64,000 nucleotides of DNA, from contig NZ_CP020475.1 in the NCBI RefSeq assembly GCF_002080415.1, positions 116,136 to 180,135 on the forward strand, written 5' to 3'. Shown piece by piece: positions 19,768 to 27,226 of the stretch. Source of the DNA: Roseovarius mucosus (GTDB lineage Bacteria; Pseudomonadota; Alphaproteobacteria; Rhodobacterales; Rhodobacteraceae). The notes under the pieces are model-generated. The model was given only the letters and a program-made list of their open reading frames with translations, did not search any database and was not told the DNA's origin. The first letter of the stretch is position 1; each line of letters opens with the position of its first letter. Made by a program: the position numbers and the translations under genes.

Positions 19768-20679
19768 GTGCTGGTTGTCGCCGCATTGGGGGGCAATGCA
19801 TTGTTGCGCCGTGGCGAGCCGCTGACCGCCAAGGCGCAGCGCGAGAACGTCGCCACCGCGGCTACCGCGCTGGCGCAGATCATCAAGGCCGGACACCGGC
19901 TGGTCGTCACCCACGGCAACGGGCCGCAAATCGGCCTGCTTGCATTGCAGGGTGCGGCCTACAAACCCGATGCAGTGTTCCCGCTGGATGTGCTGGGGGC
20001 GGAAACCGATGGCATGATCGGTTACATGATCGAGCAGGCGCTTGAAAACGCCCTGGGCCATGACCGCCCGGTCGCGACCCTGCTGACCCAGATCGAGGTC
20101 GATCCCAAAGACCCGGCCTTCGCCAAACCCACCAAGTTCATCGGCCCGGTCTATGACAAGGCGGAAGCCGAACGGCTCGCGCAGGCGCGGGGGTGGAGCA
20201 TTGCTGCGGATGGCGCGCATTGGCGCCGCGTGGTGCCGTCGCCGATGCCGAGTGGCATTCCCGACCTGAAAGTGCTGGAACTGCTGCTCGAGCAGGACGT
20301 GACGCTGATCTGCGCAGGCGGCGGTGGCATTCCGGTCGTCCGGCGTGCCGACGGTTCGCTGATCGGGGTCGAGGCGGTGATCGACAAGGATCACGCGACG
20401 GCGCTTCTGGCACACAAGCTGAACGCCGACGCGCTGTTGCTGCTGACTGACGTCGAGGCCGTGTTCCGCGACTTCGGCACCGAAACGCAATCGGCTATTT
20501 GGCAGGTGTCGCCGGAGGACGCAGTGCGTCTGGACTTGCCCGACGGCTCGATGGCGCCGAAGGTGGCCGCCGCCGCGACTTTCGTATCCGATCGTGCGCG
20601 TTTCGCCTCCGTGGGTCGCCTGGAGGATGCGCTTGCCCTGCTAGATGGCAAGGCGGGCACGATGATCGTAAACAACTGA
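19768..20679 (+). CDS. arcC: Carbamate kinase
   Basis: A 303-residue cytosolic kinase that makes ATP from carbamoyl phosphate and ADP, the last ADI step. Typical segments are ALGGNALLRRGEP near the start, VTHGNGPQIGLL, and CAGGGGIPVV with VIDKDHATALLA. The start is GTG, two bases after the arcB stop, with no good ribosome site of its own, so translation is probably coupled to arcB. Confidence 0.95.
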   Translation: MLVVAALGGNALLRRGEPLTAKAQRENVATAATALAQIIKAGHRLVVTHGNGPQIGLLALQGAAYKPDAVFPLDVLGAETDGMIGYMIEQALENALGHDRPVATLLTQIEVDPKDPAFAKPTKFIGPVYDKAEAERLAQARGWSIAADGAHWRRVVPSPMPSGIPDLKVLELLLEQDVTLICAGGGGIPVVRRADGSLIGVEAVIDKDHATALLAHKLNADALLLLTDVEAVFRDFGTETQSAIWQVSPEDAVRLDLPDGSMAPKVAAAATFVSDRARFASVGRLEDALALLDGKAGTMIVNN

Positions 20680-20697
20680 ACCCAAGGAGCATATTCG

Positions 20698-21468
20698 ATG
20701 AAACGTCTGGCAGAAAAAGTCACCCTGATCACTGGAGGAGCGGCAGGCATCGGTCTGGAAACCGCCCGGCTTTTCTTGAGTGAGGGGGCCAAGGTTGCGC
20801 TTGTGGACCTCCACGTTGACGACCTGTCGGATGCTGCGGGGGATCTGGGCAATCCGGACGACCTGCTGACAATCGCCGCCGACGTCTCATCGGTCGAAGA
20901 TTGCAAAAGATACGTCGCGCAGACCGTCGAGAAGTTCGGGCGCATCGACGTGTTCTTCAACAACGCCGGAGTCGAAGGCATGGTCGCGCCGCTGGTCGAT
21001 CAGAAGATCGAGGATTTTGACCGCGTGATGGCGGTTAATGTGCGCGGCGCTTTCCTTGGGTTGCAGCATGTCTTGCCCGTGATGACTGGGCAGCAATCGG
21101 GCAGCGTGATCAACATGTCGTCGATCGCGGGCCTCAAGGGCAGCCCGAACGTCGCGCCCTATATCACGTCGAAACATGCCGTTGTCGGTTTGACGCGCGC
21201 CGCCGCGATAGAGGTCGCAGGCCACAACGTGCGTGTCAACTCGGTGCATCCCTCGCCGGTCAACACGCGGATGATGCGGTCGCTGGAGGAAGGGTTCAAT
21301 CCCGGCCACGGCGACGAAGTGAAGCAACAGCTTGCCGGCACGATTCCGCTGGGTCGCTATGGTGAAAGCATAGAAATCGCCAATCTGGTCCTGTTCCTCG
21401 CCTCCGACGAGTCCGCCTTCATCACGGGAGCGCAGTATCCCATCGACGGGGGCATGTCGGCGGGCTGA
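20698..21468 (+). CDS. Short-chain dehydrogenase/reductase
   Basis: A 256-residue classical SDR. The NAD(P) motif is GGAAGIGLETA near residue 15; NNAGVEG, the catalytic Ser (NMSS) and YITSK follow in order, and an Asp after the second strand (LVDLH) favours NAD(H). Substrate unknown. It is 18 bp behind arcC, the last gene of the operon, and converges on the GAPDH gene. Its link to the ADI pathway is not evident from sequence. Confidence 0.9.
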   Translation: MKRLAEKVTLITGGAAGIGLETARLFLSEGAKVALVDLHVDDLSDAAGDLGNPDDLLTIAADVSSVEDCKRYVAQTVEKFGRIDVFFNNAGVEGMVAPLVDQKIEDFDRVMAVNVRGAFLGLQHVLPVMTGQQSGSVINMSSIAGLKGSPNVAPYITSKHAVVGLTRAAAIEVAGHNVRVNSVHPSPVNTRMMRSLEEGFNPGHGDEVKQQLAGTIPLGRYGESIEIANLVLFLASDESAFITGAQYPIDGGMSAG

Positions 21469-21513
21469 TCGGGTCTCTGCCCTATGGGTTTGGAACCTGT
21501 TGCTAGGGGGCTG

Positions 21514-22557
21514 TCAGGTCGCCGTAAATGTCCCGACCCCAAGCGCCGCGTTCGTACGCGCAATCGACGCCGATCCGTCTCGCTCGGCTTCCGTCAGGGC
21601 GCGGATCGCGTCGATGGTTTCGGGGATCACGATGGCTTGGTTGTCGACCATGTAGGCATAGTACAATTCGTCGCCCTCGACCTTGAGCATGTCCTCCCAC
21701 AGAGCCACCTCATAGAGGCTGTCGTTGGGACGCCCGAAATCGGCCATCATCTCCTTGACCGCGTTAAGTGCGCCCAGCCCGTCCGCCATCCGGATCAACG
21801 CGATGCGGGAGGAGGCGCGGAACGCTTCGAGTACCTCGTCTTTGGACGCCTTGCGCGGCATCCTGACCGACCAATAATGCAGATGGGCAAGGGTCTGCGG
21901 CACCTTCACGGCCATCGTGATCACGTCGAGATCGGGATCGACGCTTTGTGCATCCGGGCCCTGATGGCTGGGAATATCGGGTTCGGGCACAAGCGTGTTC
22001 ATGATTCCACCCAGATGGCTTTCCCACGGGTCGGTGGCGCGCCGCAGGAGCGTTCCGCGCGCTGAGCCAAGAAGCCCTGCAACTTTCAGCGCTGTGAGGG
22101 TGCGGACGATCGACGTCGTGTTGCAGGACACCACGCGGGTGCGATCGCGCCCAATCGCGCTTGCATAGTTTGCTTCGGCAACAAAGGAATGGCCGGTCAC
22201 CTCGTGTTTTTCGCCGCCATGAACGATGAACCGGATGCCTCTTTCGCGATAGGTTTCCACATTGCGCACAGCCACTTTCTTGGGCGTGCTGTCCACCACG
22301 ATGTCTGCGGTAGCAAGCAGGTCGTCGAGCCCTCCGGCCACGTCAAGGCCGGCCTCTCGCATGGCCGGGGTGCGATCCGGGTCGGCGGCATAAAGCGCGA
22401 AACCCTTCGCGCGCGCCATGCGGGCGCGCCAGTCGGAGGTGACATCCGCCACGCCAACGAGGTCCATGTCCTCTTGTGCGACCACTGCGTCTGCCACACG
22501 TTTGCCGATCACGCCGTATCCGTTTACGGCAACTCTGATAGGTCTCATGTCAGTCAT
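21514..22557 (-). CDS. Type II (archaeal-type) glyceraldehyde-3-phosphate dehydrogenase
   Basis: A 347-residue protein of the phosphorylating type II GAPDH family, otherwise typical of archaea. It begins with the nucleotide-binding segment VAVNGYGVIGKRVADAV and has the catalytic Cys in VSCNTTS and RRATDPWESHLGG. It oxidises glyceraldehyde 3-phosphate, often with either NAD or NADP. The start overlaps the cyclopropane synthase stop as ATGA, so the two are co-translated and share ECF-type site B. A glycolytic role is likely, but why it pairs with a lipid enzyme is unknown. Confidence 0.92.
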   Translation of the reverse strand: MTDMRPIRVAVNGYGVIGKRVADAVVAQEDMDLVGVADVTSDWRARMARAKGFALYAADPDRTPAMREAGLDVAGGLDDLLATADIVVDSTPKKVAVRNVETYRERGIRFIVHGGEKHEVTGHSFVAEANYASAIGRDRTRVVSCNTTSIVRTLTALKVAGLLGSARGTLLRRATDPWESHLGGIMNTLVPEPDIPSHQGPDAQSVDPDLDVITMAVKVPQTLAHLHYWSVRMPRKASKDEVLEAFRASSRIALIRMADGLGALNAVKEMMADFGRPNDSLYEVALWEDMLKVEGDELYYAYMVDNQAIVIPETIDAIRALTEAERDGSASIARTNAALGVGTFTAT

Positions 22558-23894
22558 CCCGCTCTCGTGAATTCTGTGCCGGTCGAAATATCCCAGGCGG
22601 ATTCGCCTGCCTTGACCTTGGCGATATAGTCACGGGTCAGCGGAACCGCATCACGGCGCTTGGCAAGCTGGATCTGGAAGACCATCAACCGCCCATTCCG
22701 GAACGCCATTTCGCAGACAGCCAGATAGAATTCCCACATACGGCAGAACCGCTCGTCGTAAAGCATGCGCGCTGTTTCGCGTTCCTGGGCAAATCGTTCG
22801 GACCAGTGGCGCAGAGTCTCGGCATAATGCAACCGCAGGACCTCGACATCCGTGACCCACATTCCCGCACGCTCTGCTGCCGCGATGGTTTCGGACAGCG
22901 TGGGCAGATAGCCCCCGGGGAAGACGTATTTGCGGATCCACGGATCGCTGCCGCCTTTGGGCGCCATCCTGCCGATCGCATGCAAAAGTGCGACGCCATC
23001 GGGCCTGAGAACGCGCTGAAGGGTGGTAAAAAACGCATCGAATCCGCTGCGGCCCACATGCTCGAACATACCTACGGACACGACGCGATCGTATAGCCCA
23101 TGCTCTTCGCGGTAATCGCGCCGTTCAAAGGCCACCTGATCAAACAGGCCGGTTTGCTGGGCACGTTCGCGGGCAGCGGCAATCTGTTCGGTCGAGAGGC
23201 TGAGCCCGGTCACGCGCGCCTCGTGTTGCTGGGCAAGCTCCATCGCCAGCCCGCCCCAGCCCGAGCCGATGTCGAGAACCTCCAGACCGGGTCGCATCAA
23301 GAGCTTTGCTGCGATGTGCTTTTTCTTGAAGGCCTGGGCCTCGTCCAACGTTTCGGTCCCGATCGGGAAGTAGGCGCAGGAGTATTGTCGATCCGCATCC
23401 AGAAAAAGGTCGTAGAGTTCGGTCGAGATGTCGTAGTGATGCGCCACGTTCGCGTGAGACCGGCTGATCGGATTATGATGCAGCCTGCGGCTCAGGAATG
23501 CGTCCAGCCAGCGGGTCAATCGTCTGCCAGGCAATGCGTCGATAGTATCTATGTCGGTCATGCAGATCGAGAGGAGGTCGCGCAGGCTGCCAGTTTCAAT
23601 GCGCAGCGTCCCGTCCATATAAGCCTCGCCAAGTGCAATGCTGGGGTTCACCAGAAGTTGCACAGGCAGCACCTTTTCGGTCAAACGGACGGAAACGGCG
23701 GGTTCGCCGCCGGGGCCGAAATGCCACGTCTGGCCGCAGGGATCGTAGATGGTGAGGCGTCCGTTTTGAACGAGGCGTCGCAGCGATTTGGCGAGCAACC
23801 ACATGGCCGCCCGTCCCGGTGCGAGACGTCCGGTTTCAATCCGGCTACCTTCTTGTTCAAAGCGTTCGTCGGGAGAGGTTTCGCTATTGGACAT
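22554..23894 (-). CDS. cfa: Cyclopropane-fatty-acyl-phospholipid synthase
   Basis: A 446-residue membrane-associated enzyme that adds a methylene from S-adenosylmethionine across the double bond of unsaturated acyl chains. The SAM motif is EVLDIGSGWGGLAMELA; the family block HYDISTELYDLFLD and the catalytic-region segments VGMFEHVG and PGGYLP are present. An N-terminal domain of about 150 residues precedes them. ECF-type site B lies 63 bp upstream. Such enzymes are common targets of stress sigma factors, as in Rhodobacter. Confidence 0.94.
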   Translation of the reverse strand: MSNSETSPDERFEQEGSRIETGRLAPGRAAMWLLAKSLRRLVQNGRLTIYDPCGQTWHFGPGGEPAVSVRLTEKVLPVQLLVNPSIALGEAYMDGTLRIETGSLRDLLSICMTDIDTIDALPGRRLTRWLDAFLSRRLHHNPISRSHANVAHHYDISTELYDLFLDADRQYSCAYFPIGTETLDEAQAFKKKHIAAKLLMRPGLEVLDIGSGWGGLAMELAQQHEARVTGLSLSTEQIAAARERAQQTGLFDQVAFERRDYREEHGLYDRVVSVGMFEHVGRSGFDAFFTTLQRVLRPDGVALLHAIGRMAPKGGSDPWIRKYVFPGGYLPTLSETIAAAERAGMWVTDVEVLRLHYAETLRHWSERFAQERETARMLYDERFCRMWEFYLAVCEMAFRNGRLMVFQIQLAKRRDAVPLTRDYIAKVKAGESAWDISTGTEFTRAG

Positions 23895-23956
23895 GATCGC
23901 TTGCTCCGTCTTGTTTTTTGTCGGCAGGCGGCGTCAACCGCCGCTTTCTGATAAAA

Positions 23957-23984
23957 CAGACGAAAGATGACAAGGTTCATTACA
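23957..23984 (-). promoter_or_regulatory. ECF-type promoter, site B (cfa-GAPDH)
   Basis: On the minus strand, TGTAATG (23984-23978), 15 nt, CGTCTG (23962-23957). Elements and spacing are the same as at the other sites, 62 bp before the cfa ATG. Confidence 0.68.
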
Positions 23985-24136
23985 GCGCAGCGGCCTGCCG
24001 ACACGGTGCCCGCGGTGCACAGGCGTGCGTAGGCGGAACCCTTGGAAAACGGATCGGCGTGTCCTCGCTGGCGGACAATAGAACGCGATCCGTGAATTGC
24101 AGACACGCCGGTGAGAGAGGGCCAGCACATCGGGGC

Positions 24137-24805
24137 TCAGTCCGTCGTTTTCGCTCCGGCGTCGTCCTTCATCGCTTGAAAACGAGCGCGGGCCTTTTCC
24201 GCTGCGTCGCAATCGCAATCGAGAAAGCCATGAACCGGGCAGGTCAGGCACATCTGTTCCAACCTTGTCTTCAACGCCTGCCGACCCCGGTGAAGGCGGA
24301 CCGTGATGTTGTTCAAGGTGATGCCAAGGTCTTTGGCGACAGCATCGCGCGGCTGCTCCTGAAGATCGACGCGCCAGATTACTTCGGCATATTCCGGTCT
24401 GAGCGTCGGCAACAGCTTGTACAGACAATTGCATATCGCCTCGTCGAGTTCTTCGTCGAACCCGTTTTGGACGCTGTCCAGGTCGGTTGGGGCCATGACT
24501 ACCTCCCTCTGGCGCCTTCGCGAAACCTTGCGACCGTAGTCGGCGATGGACGACGCCAGAATCTGGCCGAGCCAGCCACGAACGGCGCGCACATCGCGAA
24601 GTTGCTCGGAGCGGTCAATGGCGCGCAGCATGAACGTTTGCAGGACATCCTCGGCTGCCTCCGGATCTCCCAGTCGCCGACGCAGGAAATTCAGGATATG
24701 CTGCCGACCTTCCACCAGCGAGCGACGGACAGCGATGTCCGCATCCTTGGCGGCTGTGTTGGGCTGATCTGCTGTGGATAACCGATCATTCGGGTCGTGA
24801 TTCAT
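24137..24805 (-). CDS. CorE-like ECF sigma factor 2
   Basis: A 222-residue ECF sigma factor. Sigma2 includes DPEAAEDVLQTFMLRAI and GWLGQILASSIADY; sigma4 includes GITLNNITVRLHRGRQALK. The linker has CNC and the C-terminus has CLTCPVHGFLDCDC, the canonical CorE arrangement of a CxC linker and Cys-rich tail. The start at 24805 has AGAGGTG upstream; the longer in-frame option at 24838 would overlap the promoter. ECF-type site C lies just before it, so it probably controls itself. No anti-sigma gene is adjacent. Confidence 0.92.
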   Translation of the reverse strand: MNHDPNDRLSTADQPNTAAKDADIAVRRSLVEGRQHILNFLRRRLGDPEAAEDVLQTFMLRAIDRSEQLRDVRAVRGWLGQILASSIADYGRKVSRRRQREVVMAPTDLDSVQNGFDEELDEAICNCLYKLLPTLRPEYAEVIWRVDLQEQPRDAVAKDLGITLNNITVRLHRGRQALKTRLEQMCLTCPVHGFLDCDCDAAEKARARFQAMKDDAGAKTTD

Positions 24806-24823
24806 GATACACCTCTGAAAAGT

Positions 24824-24851
24824 AAGACGCCGAACCATCGAGAACGTTACA
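24824..24851 (-). promoter_or_regulatory. ECF-type promoter, site C (sigma factor 2 autoregulation)
   Basis: On the minus strand, TGTAACG (24851-24845), 15 nt, CGTCTT (24829-24824). It is only 18 bp from the start codon, so the mRNA leader would be very short. Confidence 0.72.
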
Positions 24852-24956
24852 CTTTTTCGGGTGCTTCGGGTGACCTGATTGTTGGTGGTTTTGCTGTTGG
24901 GTATGCACAGGCGCGGTCTTTTGGAACCCGGGCCAACGGGCGTATGCCCAGGAATG

Positions 24957-24984
24957 CGTAAGGTTTCGGCTGCCGCAGCGTCTT
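24957..24984 (+). promoter_or_regulatory. ECF-type promoter, site D (DMT transporter)
   Basis: CGTAAGG (24957-24963), 15 nt, CGTCTT (24979-24984). The first base is C rather than T. It lies 76 bp upstream of the transporter ATG, divergent from sigma factor 2. Confidence 0.6.
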
Positions 24985-25060
24985 CTTACTTCGCCCCTGA
25001 GTTGGCACATCGGAAAATTTCTGCAATTCCTGCCACTTCTGACTTGGAAAGGAAATCTCG

Positions 25061-25951
25061 ATGTCGCCGACTGTCATAACCAAAATCGTTTTGGCCATGT
25101 TCCTGTGGGCGGCGTGCTTTCCGCTGATCACGGCGGGGCTGCAATACGCGCCGCACCTGACCTTTGCGACGATGCGGGCAGGTCTGGCAGGCGCGGCTCT
25201 GGTGGGGTTGGCCATGATTTTGCGCAGACCATTCCCGCGCGGTTGGCGCACGTGGTTGACCTTGGGGATCGTCGGGATTGGTGCGACAAGTTTGGGATTT
25301 CTGGGCATGTTTCATGCAGCAGAATTCGTGTCTCCGGGCCTCGCCACGGTCATCGCAAACGCGCAGCCGCTGCTGGCCGCAATACTGGGTGTTGTATGGC
25401 TTGGCGAAAGGCTGCCGAAGGTCGGTTGGGTCGGCCTTTCGATCGGATTCATGGGAATCCTCGTGATCGCGCTGCCGCAATTGCTTGATGGAGGGCAAGA
25501 GGGGTCGGCCATCGGTTTCGCCTATATCGTTTTGGCCGCGGTTGGGGTGACCATCAGCAACGTGGCCATCAAGTCCATCGCCGGCAAAGTGGACGGGCTT
25601 TTTGCAATGGGGTTACAGTTGCTCATCGGCAGCGCGCCGCTCGCGTTCGCAGCCCTCGCGCTGGAAGATCAAAACGCCATTCAATGGAACGCGGTCTTCA
25701 CGGCATCGCTTTTGGGGCTGGCCCTGTTCGGCTCAGCGCTGGTGTATTGGCTCTGGTTTTCCGTGCTGGAGGCAGTTGAGCTGAACCGGGCGATTGTGTT
25801 CAGCTTTCTTGTTCCAATCTTCGGTCTTTCAATTGGTGCCTTGTTTTTCGGGGAACGCCTGTCCGGGATTCAATTTTCCGGTATTGCGCTGGTCATTTTG
25901 GGGATCGTGTTCGTCAATCTTAAGGGAGCACGGCGGTCTCAAGGTCGATAA
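25061..25951 (+). CDS. EamA/DMT-family exporter
   Basis: A 296-residue inner-membrane protein with ten predicted helices in two EamA repeats, the first ending VVWLGERLPKVGWVGLSIGF and the second GALFFGERLSGIQFSGIALV. DMT proteins export metabolites such as amino acids, nucleobases or toxins; the substrate cannot be read from sequence. GGAAAGGAAAT precedes the ATG. It diverges from sigma factor 2 and has its own ECF-type site, so it is probably part of the same response. Confidence 0.9.
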   Translation: MSPTVITKIVLAMFLWAACFPLITAGLQYAPHLTFATMRAGLAGAALVGLAMILRRPFPRGWRTWLTLGIVGIGATSLGFLGMFHAAEFVSPGLATVIANAQPLLAAILGVVWLGERLPKVGWVGLSIGFMGILVIALPQLLDGGQEGSAIGFAYIVLAAVGVTISNVAIKSIAGKVDGLFAMGLQLLIGSAPLAFAALALEDQNAIQWNAVFTASLLGLALFGSALVYWLWFSVLEAVELNRAIVFSFLVPIFGLSIGALFFGERLSGIQFSGIALVILGIVFVNLKGARRSQGR

Positions 25952-26171
25952 TACAGAACAACCTGTTAACCTGTTTTCAAACGGTCGTTTTGGCTATTGT
26001 CTTCGTCGAAAGCCTGTTTGCTTCGATACGAATGTGTGTTGCTTATTCAGAGTGACGCGCGGAGGGGCAAATTGTTCTTAGAATGACTGCGCGCATTGTA
26101 CGTTAGAGAGACAATGCTCGAATCAGCGCTGATCGCACCTTCGCAAACCTCTTGGAAAGGGCAGAGACATC

Positions 26172-26798
26172 ATGGCATCGCAAGACAGTGGCAAGCCCGA
26201 TGTGCCCGACGCTTCGCCGGAACGCGCCCTGTTGGACGGGCGCGGAGCGTTTATGGGATTTCTGGTCAAACGGCTTGGCAACCGCGCAGATGCAGAGGAT
26301 GTCCTGCAAGACTTCTGCATCCGCGTGCTGTCACGCAAGGATCAGCTCCGAGAGGTCGAACGAATGGATGCGTGGCTCTACACAATCCTGCGGTCCACTT
26401 TGAACGATCACTACCGCAAAGGGACCCGGCGTAGCCGGCTGGCGGCGGCGGCGGCGCGCGAACCAGAGGAATGGATTGCCGATGCGCCCTCACAGATGGC
26501 GCGGCTGTGCACCTGCCATGGCGGGTTGATTTCCGAACTGCGCCCGGCGGATGCCGAACTGATCCGGCGCATCGATTTCGGCGAAGAAGATCGCGAAAGC
26601 GTGGCAGCCGATCTGCGGCTTAACCGCAACGCACTTGGTGTCCGGCTACACCGGGCACGCACTGCTTTGCGCGAGGCGCTTACAACGCATTGCGGCAAGT
26701 GCTGCCAAGAGGACCGGGACGATTGTTACTGTCCGCCCGAGGGCTGCGAGAACGACAAACACGAGACTGATTGCGAAGAAGAGGGACAGGAACACTGA
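26172..26798 (+). CDS. CorE-like ECF sigma factor 3
   Basis: A 208-residue ECF sigma factor closely related to sigma factor 1: NRADAEDVLQDFCIRVLSRK in sigma2 and LNRNALGVRLHRARTALREA in sigma4 are nearly identical. The linker has CTC; the tail has HCGKCCQEDRDDCYC followed by an extra acidic stretch with two more Cys (GCEND, TDCEEE). The tail is thus longer than in its paralog. It precedes ECF-type site E, but its own upstream region has only a poor match, so its control is unclear. The duplicated pair may respond to different signals. Confidence 0.9.
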   Translation: MASQDSGKPDVPDASPERALLDGRGAFMGFLVKRLGNRADAEDVLQDFCIRVLSRKDQLREVERMDAWLYTILRSTLNDHYRKGTRRSRLAAAAAREPEEWIADAPSQMARLCTCHGGLISELRPADAELIRRIDFGEEDRESVAADLRLNRNALGVRLHRARTALREALTTHCGKCCQEDRDDCYCPPEGCENDKHETDCEEEGQEH

Positions 26799-26816
26799 TC
26801 GCCCTGTCGGCGGGTC

Positions 26817-26844
26817 TGTAACGATTTCCTTCTTCCGGCGTCTT
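26817..26844 (+). promoter_or_regulatory. ECF-type promoter, site E (DUF3141-FabI-Rieske operon)
   Basis: TGTAACG (26817-26823), 15 nt, CGTCTT (26839-26844). It lies 46 bp upstream of the ATG at 26891, and both elements are identical to those of site C. Confidence 0.72.
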
Positions 26845-26890
26845 CTTCTGTGACCAAGCCCGAAGGCTCAACCACAGGAGTCGCCTAGCC

Positions 26891-27226
26891 ATGCCACGCA
26901 AGACGATGGATCGGAAATCAGGGGGAACCCGTCACTCATCATCCGACGACGATGATCTTCGGATCTTGTTCTCGCAAATGACCTGTGCCTGTGCCGAGAC
27001 CTGCGGGCATGCCGACGCCCCGATGGCGCGGGCGTTGTTCAACCGGGTCGAAATGATGAACCAGCCCCCGTCACTCGCGGCGCGCGCGTTGGGCATCGAG
27101 CCCGGCGATGCGTCCTATCTGCTGACCGGTCTGCGCGAGGATGTGGCGAAGGATTTCGTGCGTGTGATGCTCGCTGGACGACCCTCCATAGACACTACCA
27201 ATCAAGAGGAAGCTGATGATGAATAA
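26891..27226 (+). CDS. Small protein with CxCxxxCxH motif, unknown function
   Basis: A 111-residue soluble protein not recognised as any named family. It begins with a basic, Ser/Asp-rich tail. The middle carries MTCACAETCGH, a possible metal or cluster site. The following part (LAARALGIEPGDASYLLTGL) resembles a helix-turn-helix, and the C-terminus is acidic. It is the first gene after ECF-type site E and overlaps the DUF3141 start by 11 nt. A regulator or small adaptor is possible; nothing firmer can be said. Confidence 0.75.
   Translation: MPRKTMDRKSGGTRHSSSDDDDLRILFSQMTCACAETCGHADAPMARALFNRVEMMNQPPSLAARALGIEPGDASYLLTGLREDVAKDFVRVMLAGRPSIDTTNQEEADDE

Noticed and set aside
22610..22620. CTTGACCTTGG as a possible CueR box
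   Set aside because: It lies inside cfa and lacks the second half of the dyad and a -10.
13612..25989. Shared 11-mer AAACGGTCGTT upstream of the CPD-ATPase and of sigma factor 3
   Set aside because: The surrounding bases do not align at a common spacing; there are only two copies, so chance is likely. A GTTAACC-N14-CGTT reading before sigma factor 3 has one base less spacing than the six-site family.
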